A stretch of 64,000 bases of DNA, taken from Methanosphaera stadtmanae. Its GTDB lineage: Archaea > Methanobacteriota > Methanobacteria > Methanobacteriales > Methanobacteriaceae. The translations under genes and the position numbers were made by a program. The notes under the pieces were generated by a model. The model was given only the letters and a program-made list of their open reading frames with translations. It made no database searches and was not told the DNA's origin. This document shows, in pieces, positions 36,455 to 44,734 of the stretch. Position 1 is the first letter of the stretch. Every line of letters starts with the position of its first letter. The stretch is taken from NCBI GenBank assembly GCA_015062805.1, contig SUTQ01000001.1, forward strand, positions 62,001 to 126,000, written 5' to 3'.

Positions 36455-36586
36455 TTATCTGGCTTTAACAGTACGTTTTACTACTGGTACTTCTTTGAAT
36501 AAAATTCTGTATCTGCATTTAGGACATTTTGATTCGGAATATTTTTTAATATCCACGGTTTGCCCACATTTAATGCATTTGTACAT
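36455..36586 (-). CDS. rpoP: RNA polymerase subunit P (Rpo12)
   Basis: A 43-codon frame encodes [15 protein letters not shown], then [14 protein letters not shown], and a basic end. The two CxxC pairs (Cys4, Cys7, Cys21, Cys24) form the zinc site of archaeal Rpo12/RpoP, which joins the Rpo3/10/11 assembly platform. The upstream rpl37ae ends only two bases before, and GGAGGA within its last codons is the ribosome site, so the pair is translated together. Confidence 0.95.
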   Translation of the reverse strand: MYKCIKCGQTVDIKKYSESKCPKCRYRILFKEVPVVKRTVKAR

Positions 36587-36588
36587 GA

Positions 36589-36858
36589 TTATTCTCCTCC
36601 AACGATACGTTTGATATTACGTTTTGCAACTTTTCCCATTGGTGTTGTTGGAATGTATGCTCCACCAGTAAATACGTTACCACATTTTTTACATTTCCAG
36701 ATACCAGCATGAGTTCTTTTTACTCCTGGTCTGTCACATCTAGGACAAATATGTTTTGCGTGCATTTTGTCTTCAATATCTCTGACAGTTCTTTTAGCTT
36801 TTCTACCATATCTAGCACCAAAACGTCCAGTAGATCCTACTTTACTTTTTCTTACCAT
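36589..36858 (-). CDS. rpl37ae: 50S ribosomal protein L37Ae (eL43)
   Basis: The 89-residue basic protein contains [19 protein letters not shown] near the start and a four-cysteine zinc ribbon (CPRCDRPGV...WKCKKCG), as in archaeal L37Ae. GGAAGGTGA lies before the ATG. It heads the second part of the superoperon, after a roughly 300-base gap behind rrp42 that may hold a fresh promoter. rpoP overlaps its ribosome site with this gene's last codons. Confidence 0.96.
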   Translation of the reverse strand: MVRKSKVGSTGRFGARYGRKAKRTVRDIEDKMHAKHICPRCDRPGVKRTHAGIWKCKKCGNVFTGGAYIPTTPMGKVAKRNIKRIVGGE

Positions 36859-37159
36859 TTTTTCACCTTCCGTTAAGTTAATATTGAAAATATTATTTCA
36901 TCTTTCATAATCTCTGAAATATTTTGAAGATAATAAACAATATGTTGAGTTTAATTTACTAACAAAAACCTATAAAAATGTTATATAAATTTCACTCTTT
37001 TTTGTATTCATTTACTAAAAAAAAGTTACAACTAACTTGTTGAACTTCGAATAATTAGCTTAAAAAAATATTATTTCGGAATTAAAGTGATAGACACCTA
37101 AAATCTATCATCCTTATAATATAACTATATAATATCTTTAAACTTTATCTAATATATAC
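36859..37159. promoter_or_regulatory. 301-base gap between rrp42 and rpl37ae with a small hairpin
   Basis: No gene fits. TGATAGA (37088-37094) and TCTATCA (37104-37110) make a seven-pair hairpin with a nine-base loop. On the minus strand it is followed, some 20 bases later, by a T-rich run, so it may end the rrp42 transcript. AT-rich segments nearer rpl37ae could serve as its promoter. Confidence 0.4.
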
Positions 37160-37963
37160 TTATTGATTTATAGTATCAAGTATTGAAAACAACTCTCTAC
37201 TCATATTAAATGCAATGTTCATAGCTTGCATTACTTCTTGTGCACTCAATATATCTAAACCACACTTTTGGATGGCACATAGTGTTCCATCTTCTCTAAA
37301 ACCAATGGATAAACTAGCATCCATCAATGTTTCTTCAACATAAAGCGGATCAACAATCAATTGATTATTCATTTTGATAATGGTACAGAGAACACTTCTA
37401 TTTTTAATAGGTAATTTTGTTAAATGTTCTGTATCAATAGTAATTTCATCATTAACAAATTTAATTGTAGGAATTTTGGTTGTCAATAATGCACTAACAG
37501 CAGCTAAACAGGCAGCATCCATCAAATTGCCATCATGATCTAATATGTTTATGTCAATATGTAACTTCCAAGTTTTACTACCTTCAACAATACATAATTT
37601 CTCCAAGTCAATTAAAGGAGCTTCCCTAATGGCGCGGTCAACAACTCTTGATATTTCCACGGCAAATTTATTTGGAGGGCCATACTCAAAGTGTCTACTA
37701 GCAATGGCAAGTAACTCTGTATTTGTTATAATAATTCCTTTATCTGGTGCATTACTAAATGGGGTGCCAATTTGAGCTTTGACTCCAGCAAGTACAGTTG
37801 TTCCACCGATAGAAACCATTGCAGAACCTTCAGCTTTACTTATGTAATTTGTTCTAATACGGATATCACGGTATTGTTTGAGGTCTCTTTCATCTATTCT
37901 TTGTTCATGATTAATCAAATCAAATATTTTTTCTTTAGATACCTCTGAAAGAATGTTCACCAT
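37160..37963 (-). CDS. rrp42: Exosome complex subunit Rrp42
   Basis: Rrp42 is the non-catalytic RNase PH-like subunit that pairs with Rrp41 in the archaeal exosome ring. The 267-residue protein shows RIDERDLKQYRDIRI, SAEGSAMVSIGGTTVLAGVK-type residues (here EGSAMVSIGGTTVLAGV), VVDRAIREAPLIDLEKLCI and a C-terminal helix. I chose an ATG one base after the rrp41 stop, with GGTGGTGAA as ribosome site; an upstream start 23 codons earlier would overlap rrp41 and give an unlikely leader. It is the last gene of the exosome group. Confidence 0.96.
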   Translation of the reverse strand: MVNILSEVSKEKIFDLINHEQRIDERDLKQYRDIRIRTNYISKAEGSAMVSIGGTTVLAGVKAQIGTPFSNAPDKGIIITNTELLAIASRHFEYGPPNKFAVEISRVVDRAIREAPLIDLEKLCIVEGSKTWKLHIDINILDHDGNLMDAACLAAVSALLTTKIPTIKFVNDEITIDTEHLTKLPIKNRSVLCTIIKMNNQLIVDPLYVEETLMDASLSIGFREDGTLCAIQKCGLDILSAQEVMQAMNIAFNMSRELFSILDTINQ

Positions 37964-37964
37964 T

Positions 37965-38660
37965 TTATTCACCACCGTATTTTTTAAGTAATGTCTGTTG
38001 TTGTAATTGATAAATATAATAACAACCATCATATGCTAATTGTAATGCTTCTTCAAATTCAGGTACGGACAGATTTCCATCCATTTGTAAAAAGGTAATA
38101 TTGCCTGTTCTAGGCATTATGGCTACAGGCATATCTGCTTGTCCTGTTTGATCTTCTTCTTCAGATAAATCAACTACAATATGATTGTCTATTTTTCCAA
38201 CAGCACAAGCACTAATCAAGTCTCTCATTGGAATTTCAGCATCAGCAAGTGCAAGACTTGCACCTACTATGCCTAAACATCGAGTTCCACCTTCAGCTTC
38301 TAAAACCTCAATAGAGATGTCAATGGAGCTTCTGGGATATTTTTCTAAGAATATTGCTGGTGTAATTGCTTCGGAGATTAATTTTGAAATTTCAGTTGAT
38401 CTACGATCAGGTCCAGGTCTTTTACGTTCTGATACTGAAAAGGGAACCATATTATATTTACATCTTAAGACGGCACCATCAGGTTTTGAATGTTTTTTTG
38501 AATATAATTCTTTAGGACCGTATACTCCTACCAATATTTTGTTATTTCCACATTCAATATATGCTGACCCATCAGCGTTGTTCAATACACCCACTTCCAT
38601 TTTTATATTACGTAATGAATTAAACGGTCGTCCATCTTTTCTAATAAATTGTTCATTCAT
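37965..38660 (-). CDS. rrp41: Exosome complex catalytic subunit Rrp41
   Basis: Rrp41 carries the phosphorolytic RNase PH active site of the archaeal exosome. The 231-residue protein has [15 protein letters not shown], the phosphate/RNA-binding [13 protein letters not shown] (about residues 77-89), [24 protein letters not shown] and [12 protein letters not shown] with the conserved aspartates. GGAG lies ahead of the ATG. It is flanked by rrp4 (16-base gap) and rrp42 (one-base gap), forming the expected exosome gene set. Confidence 0.97.
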   Translation of the reverse strand: MNEQFIRKDGRPFNSLRNIKMEVGVLNNADGSAYIECGNNKILVGVYGPKELYSKKHSKPDGAVLRCKYNMVPFSVSERKRPGPDRRSTEISKLISEAITPAIFLEKYPRSSIDISIEVLEAEGGTRCLGIVGASLALADAEIPMRDLISACAVGKIDNHIVVDLSEEEDQTGQADMPVAIMPRTGNITFLQMDGNLSVPEFEEALQLAYDGCYYIYQLQQQTLLKKYGGE

Positions 38661-38676
38661 TTTTAATTCTCCTCTC

Positions 38677-39339
38677 TCATAAGTTCATTATTTTTGATTG
38701 AACGATTTTGATTAAATTGTGTTTAAATGGTTGGTTTTCAATTTCTTCAATTATTTTTAATATTTTTTCTACATTTTCATTTAAACCATTTATCCATATT
38801 AATCCATTTTTTGCAACTATCATATCTGTACAGGTGTATTCCTGAATCATGCTAGTTAAAAATGCATTTTCTTCACTCAAGAAATGTACGGTGGGTTGTT
38901 TAACTCTGATGATTGTTCCTTGATTAAATTTACCTAACCCATGTGACCTGATAGTTAATTTAACTCTATTAATCTCATCAACTTGAGCAACTCTTAGTAA
39001 TAAAATATCTTTAATATTTATAATTTGATTCATATTTTGCTCATTTTTGTCGTATAACTCTGAAGTTGATAAGTATCCTTGATATGTACTATTAATATTA
39101 ATACTCCAAGATGAATATGATGAACTTGTAACTCTTCCAATAATCAAATCACCATATTTTGGTTTATACGTATACTTAAATGGAATTACACTTATAGTTT
39201 GACTTTCTAAATAAACTATTCCTGTGATATTGGAGTATATTTTCCCATCTTCTCTAAAAGTTCCTCTACCTAATGTAAGATTACTATCTGATAATAAGTG
39301 TCCTGGTAAAACAATCTGTTTGTTATCTACGAACATCAT
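38677..39339 (-). CDS. rrp4: Exosome RNA-binding cap subunit Rrp4
   Basis: Rrp4 caps the exosome ring and feeds RNA to Rrp41/42. The 220-residue protein has an N-terminal domain ([28 protein letters not shown]), an S1 domain ([22 protein letters not shown]...[10 protein letters not shown]...[21 protein letters not shown]) and a C-terminal KH-like domain ([14 protein letters not shown], where the usual GxxG is IVAKNG). A GTG three codons upstream is in frame but sits in the AAGTGAT ribosome site of the ATG chosen. Length is close to other methanogen Rrp4 proteins. Confidence 0.93.
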   Translation of the reverse strand: MMFVDNKQIVLPGHLLSDSNLTLGRGTFREDGKIYSNITGIVYLESQTISVIPFKYTYKPKYGDLIIGRVTSSSYSSWSININSTYQGYLSTSELYDKNEQNMNQIINIKDILLLRVAQVDEINRVKLTIRSHGLGKFNQGTIIRVKQPTVHFLSEENAFLTSMIQEYTCTDMIVAKNGLIWINGLNENVEKILKIIEEIENQPFKHNLIKIVQSKIMNL

Positions 39340-39363
39340 TGTTATCACTTCTTACAATAATTT

Positions 39364-40056
39364 TTAAAGAAGTTTTGTTTCAACTTCACCATGAGTTAAA
39401 CCACTTAACTCTGTGTAAAATTTATCTTGAAGACCACCAGGTATTTCTACAATTCCAATCCAGCTACCATCATTTTCCCATTCTTCTTTAATTAGTTTAC
39501 CATAATTGGTAATCACAGAATAAGACTTACCTGTATATGTTCCAGGTATTTTAACGGCAACTTGTACTTTTTCTATTCTAATCGGAATTTTTGTTAAAAT
39601 AGCTTTAACTGTGGGTTCAATTTGTTCTTCAACAGTTTTCATAGGATCTATGTGGACTTTTGCTTCTTCCATTGCTTTTTCAATACGTTTTGGAGGGTGG
39701 GGGAGTTTTGTCTGTGGATTAATAGCTTCTTGTGCAATTTTGTTAATAACTTGTTTGGTTTTTTCTTCTTGCATTTTTCGTCTTTGGTTTGCAGTAATCT
39801 GTATGTTTCCTTTTTTAATGATTATGTCTGCTACTTCCAAAGGATCAGTTGTTTCAAAAGCTTTTTGCATATTTTCTTCAGAAGCTTTATCTGCTTTATG
39901 GGCATCTTTAAATATTTCCTCAACCGCTAAAACTTTTTCTATTTCAATATCATTTCCACGTTTATAGTCAGCAGCTAATTCAGCATCCACTAATATTTCA
40001 AATCTTTCACCATAACTTTCTAATCGTGCTATAACTGCATCATCAACATTTACCAT
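39364..40056 (-). CDS. sdo1: Ribosome maturation protein SDO1/SBDS homologue
   Basis: SBDS proteins help release the anti-association factor aIF6 from new large subunits. The 230-residue protein has the FYSH domain ([30 protein letters not shown] and [17 protein letters not shown]), a helical middle domain ([26 protein letters not shown]) and a C-terminal ferredoxin-like domain ending GETKLL-type GEVETKLL. The ATG follows AGGTGA at good spacing. It lies between psmA and rrp4, the usual archaeal place. Confidence 0.96.
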   Translation of the reverse strand: MVNVDDAVIARLESYGERFEILVDAELAADYKRGNDIEIEKVLAVEEIFKDAHKADKASEENMQKAFETTDPLEVADIIIKKGNIQITANQRRKMQEEKTKQVINKIAQEAINPQTKLPHPPKRIEKAMEEAKVHIDPMKTVEEQIEPTVKAILTKIPIRIEKVQVAVKIPGTYTGKSYSVITNYGKLIKEEWENDGSWIGIVEIPGGLQDKFYTELSGLTHGEVETKLL

Positions 40057-40242
40057 TCTATTCACCTATTGTAAATAACATTTTTTTTCATTTTTAAATT
40101 CATTTCTTTTATCAATTAATAGTTTATAAATTATAACAAATAATTATTATGATATTTTCAAATTTGATATATGAATTAGAATGATATATTTAATTAAAAA
40201 ATAGATTACTTTATAGGGGATTAAAAAAATGTGGGATGAAGA

Positions 40243-41136
40243 TTATTCTTCATCTTCGCTTTGGGTTTCTGGTTCTTCTGAAGATTCTGCTTCTTCATGT
40301 TCTTTAGCTATTTTTTCAGCTTCTTTTTTAGCTTTTAATTCAGCTTTTCTGGCTTCTTTCTCTTCAGCTTCTTTTTTAGCTTGTTCTTCAGCTTCTTTCT
40401 TTTCTTGTTCTTTACGTTCAAGAACTTTGGTTAAATAGCAATCAATATCTTCTGCTTCTAATTTTCTATATTTTGCAGTTTTTTTGTCAACAATAGATAT
40501 TTCTACACTGTCATCTGCTACTTTACCATCAGTTGCTTTGTAAATACCTTCGATAGCTAAATCAATTGCTTCTTCAAGTGATAATTCATCATCATATTTT
40601 TCTTCGAAAAATTCCAATGCTTTTTCACGGCCAAATCCAATGGCTGTTGCTTTATATTCTACTAATGCACCACTAGGATCTGTTTCATAGACTCTGCATT
40701 CACCATCAGATACTCCACCAATAATTAATGAAATACCGAATGGTCTGATTCCACCGCTTTGCGTGTACATTTGTTCTAAGTCACCGATGTATTTGGCAAG
40801 ACCGGTTACGGAAATAGGTTCATGATATTGTAATTTGTTTACTTGTGCTTGTTTTCTTGCAATGTCGACTAATCTTCTTGCATCTGCAACTAATCCACTG
40901 GATGCAGTACCAATATGTTCATCGATTTTGAATATTTTTTCTATTGAAGTTGGTACCACTAATTTGCTTTTGACTTTTTTATCTACTGCAAAAATTACAC
41001 CATCTTTTGAAACTATCCCTACAGCGGTTGTTCCTCTTTTTACTGCTTCTCTAGCGTATTCAATCTGGAATAAACGTCCATCTGGGCTGAATACAGTTAA
41101 TGCTCTATCATATCCTTGACTTGAAAATTGTTGCAT
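40243..41136 (-). CDS. psmA: Proteasome subunit alpha with long charged C-terminal extension
   Basis: The protein forms the outer rings of the 20S proteasome. The core (about residues 1-240) is typical: SQGYDRALTVFSPDGRLFQIEYAREAV with the gate YDR, GTTAVGIVSKDGVIFAVD, and SGLVADARRLVDIAR. About 55 further residues follow (from ERKEQEKKEAEEQ to ETQSEDEE), a Lys/Glu/Ala-rich stretch that should be helical or coiled and ends acidic. Usual archaeal alpha subunits have about 240-260 residues; this one has 297. The extension would project from the outer face near the regulator-binding surface. GAGGTAA lies before the ATG. It is the first gene of the leftward superoperon. Confidence 0.95.
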   Translation of the reverse strand: MQQFSSQGYDRALTVFSPDGRLFQIEYAREAVKRGTTAVGIVSKDGVIFAVDKKVKSKLVVPTSIEKIFKIDEHIGTASSGLVADARRLVDIARKQAQVNKLQYHEPISVTGLAKYIGDLEQMYTQSGGIRPFGISLIIGGVSDGECRVYETDPSGALVEYKATAIGFGREKALEFFEEKYDDELSLEEAIDLAIEGIYKATDGKVADDSVEISIVDKKTAKYRKLEAEDIDCYLTKVLERKEQEKKEAEEQAKKEAEEKEARKAELKAKKEAEKIAKEHEEAESSEEPETQSEDEE

Positions 41137-41403
41137 TATTTTACCTCACTAAATTTTTTCTTTAAATAATTATAGTTATTTCTTTTTTTATTTTTTCATT
41201 TTTTAATTATAATAATTATTATTACTTTATGTTATTAATATATTTTTTCCATATCTTCTTTTTATAGTTAATTATTATTATACTCTCTGACAATTGTAAA
41301 AAAATATATTAATAAATGATATATATTCAAAAAAATATATATTGGTATGTCTCATATTTTATGAGGGTTATTTTATAAAACCATTGATAAAGGAGGTGAA
41401 AAG

Positions 41404-42930
41404 ATGCGAATGAAATATCTAGTATTGTTCTTATTATTAATGATATTATCATTAAGTTGTGTTAATGCAGAAAATCAGACAGACGATGCAGTTAATTCAC
41501 AACATACCATTTTACAAGACAGTTTTGATAATGCTGATATGGAATTTGAAAGTGAAACAGTTTTCACTAAAAATTCATCAAAAGAAGATGTTAAGGAATC
41601 TGATGATATTCGAAAAAACAATGTATTATCATTGAATCCTCTTTCAAATATAAAAACTGGTGAAAACGTTCATGTTTCTGGTAGATACGAGGATATTGAC
41701 GGGAATCCAATTTCTAATTCCACAGTAGATTTAATGTTTTATCAGATACCTTATGGTTATAAGTTATTTGAAATTTATTATTCTAAAAGGATTACGACAA
41801 ATGATGAAGGAATCTACAATTTTACATATACACCCGTTATAGCAGGTTCGTTAAGTATTCACGCTTATGCTAAAGGAGTTGGGTTGGTAGCTGTAAAAAA
41901 TGCTACTTTAATATATGTATTGCCTAAAAATACAACAGTTACTTTGACTAATATAACTTATAATATTGACCAAGTAGTCTTAAAAGGTATGTTAAAAGAT
42001 GAAGAGAATCATGCATTGAGATATACTGGAGTAGGAGTACTTTTAGGTCAATATGTGTATGGGGATTATGGTGAAAATGGAAATCTAAAATACACAAAAA
42101 TTTCCAAAAGTTATATTAAAACGGATAAAAATGGATTTTTCACTTTTACTTATAAACCCAAAAATGGTGGAAGATTAAATATTAGTCTTTATTATCCTGG
42201 ATATGGGGATTATGGATTTACAGAAACAATTTTAATGCCTTATATCTTGCCTAAATCTACAGTGGTTTCTTTAGATGCTTTACCCCCAAGAGTAGATGTT
42301 TATCAATGTTTTAACATTACTGGTAAATTTACAGACATTGGTGGAAAAATTTTAAAGAATAAAACTATTGGTATATTGATTGGTAAAACGCCATATAGTA
42401 ATTTAACCAATAATTACATTACAAAGGAATATGTTAAAACTGATCAAAATGGTAACTTTAAATATCAAGTAGTTCCTCGGGATGTTGGGGATATCTATAT
42501 CACAGCTTATTATCCCGGATATCGTTATTATAGATTTAATCTTACAGAGGCTCATGTTAATGTAATCGGTACTCCATTTGTTGAATTTGATTCAATAAGA
42601 GATATCAAATTAGGTGAAGGAATAACTCTTAAAGGTAAATTATTATTTGAAAATGGTTCTGCATTATCCAATGAAAATGTCCATGCTCATTGTTCTCCAG
42701 ATCGTGGTTATTATCATTCAAGTGCTTATGGTGAAGCAACCACTAATTCTGAAGGGGAATTTGTGATATTATGGTTAGAAGAGACATTTGATAATAAAAC
42801 AACCTATTATAAAGAACCATCAGAACTATATTATCCACCTAAAATAGGAGATTATGAATATATAATTGCAGCTGAAAATTATTCAGTATATTACAGGGAG
42901 GCTTTCCCTTCATTTAAAGTAATGGCTTAA
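41404..42930 (+). CDS. Secreted Ig-like repeat surface protein (intact adhesin-like)
   Basis: The 508-residue protein starts with a signal peptide (MKYLVLFLLLMILSLSCVNA, residues 3-22) and a polar Asn/Asp-rich spacer. It then has four modules of about 100-115 residues that share TGxVHVSGRYEDIDGNPI-like, GMLKDEENHALR, TGKFTDIGGKIL and KGKLLFENGSALS starts, TDKNGFFTFTYKP turns and YYPGYGDYGF/YYPGYRYYRF ends. The modules look like carboxypeptidase-regulatory/Ig folds. N-glycosylation sequons are frequent. No C-terminal membrane anchor is seen, so it may stick by its repeats. AAAGGAGGTGA before the ATG is the strongest ribosome site in the window. It differs in repeat sequence from the decayed copies at 12 and 24 kb. 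Confidence 0.85.
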   Translation: MRMKYLVLFLLLMILSLSCVNAENQTDDAVNSQHTILQDSFDNADMEFESETVFTKNSSKEDVKESDDIRKNNVLSLNPLSNIKTGENVHVSGRYEDIDGNPISNSTVDLMFYQIPYGYKLFEIYYSKRITTNDEGIYNFTYTPVIAGSLSIHAYAKGVGLVAVKNATLIYVLPKNTTVTLTNITYNIDQVVLKGMLKDEENHALRYTGVGVLLGQYVYGDYGENGNLKYTKISKSYIKTDKNGFFTFTYKPKNGGRLNISLYYPGYGDYGFTETILMPYILPKSTVVSLDALPPRVDVYQCFNITGKFTDIGGKILKNKTIGILIGKTPYSNLTNNYITKEYVKTDQNGNFKYQVVPRDVGDIYITAYYPGYRYYRFNLTEAHVNVIGTPFVEFDSIRDIKLGEGITLKGKLLFENGSALSNENVHAHCSPDRGYYHSSAYGEATTNSEGEFVILWLEETFDNKTTYYKEPSELYYPPKIGDYEYIIAAENYSVYYREAFPSFKVMA

Positions 42931-43048
42931 TAAGTCTCTTTAAATAAATTAATATTAAAACACTCTTTTTTATTTTTTTTTCATTTAAAACTAGTTTTGA
43001 TAATTTAAGATTAAAAAAAAAAGATGGTGGAGAAAAAAAAGAAATAGG

Positions 43049-44401
43049 TTATTCAATGAATTTTTGTGCATATTCTATTACATTATCCACAAATTTATCG
43101 CTACTTCCCAGGTAAGTATGTGGATCTAATGTTTTATCTATTTCTTCTAAACTCATATATTTGAGAATTTCATCCTGTTTTGAAACCATTTCACGTAAAC
43201 CTGTATTTTCTGCATATGCATCCATAGCACAACGCCTTACAAGAGCATAGGCACTTTGTCTTCCCATCCCTTTTTGTGTAAGTTGGGACATGAATCTTTC
43301 TGCCATTACCAATCCGTTACTTGCATTTAAGTTACGTTCAATGTTTTCTTCATAAAAGTCAAGTTTTGAGAATAATTTGATGGATAAATTGAGTATGTAA
43401 TCTGTTAATATAGCTGATTCTGGTAAGATAATTCTTTCACATGATGAATTGGTTAAGTCACGTTCATGCCATAGTGGGTTGTTTTGTAATGCAGCGTTAA
43501 CATATGATTTAACTACTCTTGCAACACCACAAATTCTTTCTCCTGTAATAGGATTTCTTTTGTGTGGCATTGTACTACTTCCCATTTGTTTTTCCGGATC
43601 GAATTTTTCTCCAACTTCTGAAAGTTCTGTTCTTTGTAAGTTACGCACTTCCAATGCCATTTTTTCAAGTGTACTGCAAAGGTTTGCAAGTGTCATTACA
43701 TATTCTGCATGGTTATCTCTTTGTACAACTTGATTGGAGATGTGTACTGGGTTTAATCCCAATATTTCGGAAACTCTCATATGGATGTCGTAACCAGTTT
43801 CACCTAATGCTGCTGTAGTACCTACTGCACCAGTCATCATTCCAACACAGACATGTTCTTTTGTAAGGTCAAGTCTTTCTAGTTGGCGGGTTAATTCATC
43901 TATATAAATTGCGAATTTCATACCATAAGTAGTAGGTAATGCATGTTGTCCGTGTGTACGACCAATTGTAACAGTATTTTTATGTTCTTTTGCTAAGTCT
44001 ATTAAAATTTTTATTAATTTGATGATTTTTTCTCTAATTATTTCTATTGAATCTTTTAGTTGTAATGATTGTGAAGAGTCTATAATATCATTACTTGTTG
44101 ATCCATAGTGAACATATTCTCCAGCACCATTGTCACATACTTCTTCAAGTGCTTTCATTAATGCACCGATATCGTGATTTGTTGCTCTTTCAATTTCGTC
44201 CACTCTTTCTTGTTTTACGTATTCAGTTGTAGCTTTTTTATTGATTTCATCCGCTGCTTCTTTAGGTATAAGTCCTATTTCACCTTCAGCTTTAGCAAGT
44301 GCAGCTTCAACTTTTAACATATTTTGTAATTTTGATTCCTGTTCCCATACTGCCTTCATTTCTGGAGTACCGTAACGGAATTCTATTGGATGTATTGCCA
44401 T
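43049..44401 (-). CDS. purB: Adenylosuccinate lyase
   Basis: PurB acts twice in purine synthesis, splitting fumarate from SAICAR and from adenylosuccinate. The 450-residue protein shows MAIHPIEFRYGTPEM, the active-site regions HYGSTSNDIIDSS and TVGRTHGQHALPTTYG, and the family signature GSSTMPHKRNPITGE. The start chosen, MAIHP, is the family's usual N-terminus; a TTG three codons upstream is in frame. No clear ribosome site is seen, so it may be leaderless. It is divergent from the KaiC-like/PPDK_N gene, and a 16-base palindrome lies between them. Confidence 0.96.
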   Translation of the reverse strand: MAIHPIEFRYGTPEMKAVWEQESKLQNMLKVEAALAKAEGEIGLIPKEAADEINKKATTEYVKQERVDEIERATNHDIGALMKALEEVCDNGAGEYVHYGSTSNDIIDSSQSLQLKDSIEIIREKIIKLIKILIDLAKEHKNTVTIGRTHGQHALPTTYGMKFAIYIDELTRQLERLDLTKEHVCVGMMTGAVGTTAALGETGYDIHMRVSEILGLNPVHISNQVVQRDNHAEYVMTLANLCSTLEKMALEVRNLQRTELSEVGEKFDPEKQMGSSTMPHKRNPITGERICGVARVVKSYVNAALQNNPLWHERDLTNSSCERIILPESAILTDYILNLSIKLFSKLDFYEENIERNLNASNGLVMAERFMSQLTQKGMGRQSAYALVRRCAMDAYAENTGLREMVSKQDEILKYMSLEEIDKTLDPHTYLGSSDKFVDNVIEYAQKFIE

Positions 44402-44734
44402 AATAATCAATTTAGTAATTTGTTTATAATATTTAATTAGAAAAAAATATTCTTTATTATTACTTGTTTTATTTTTTAAAATTAATAAAAATTTTTAAAT
44501 CGGAAGTATACTTCCGTTAAAATTATACTTTTATTAAAAATAATACTATTTTTTAATTATTTTTCTATTTTTATTGATTCATGTCTGTAAAAAATCTAAA
44601 TATTTTAAATAGTTATTGTACACTGTTTATTGTATATTTTAAAAATATTTCAGTATATATTTATATGTAGTTGAACAAATACACAAAATAATAAGATTTT
44701 TAGGAAAAAAATTGAACATTTTGGAGAAATACGT
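44402..44734. promoter_or_regulatory. Divergent promoter region with perfect 16-base palindrome
   Basis: The 333-base AT-rich gap between purB and the KaiC-like/PPDK_N gene holds both promoters. CGGAAGTATACTTCCG (44501-44516) is perfectly self-complementary and is by far its most GC-rich part. It lies about 100 bases upstream of purB and 220 bases upstream of the other gene, a likely operator or short hairpin. Otherwise I see nothing in the gap. Confidence 0.5.
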
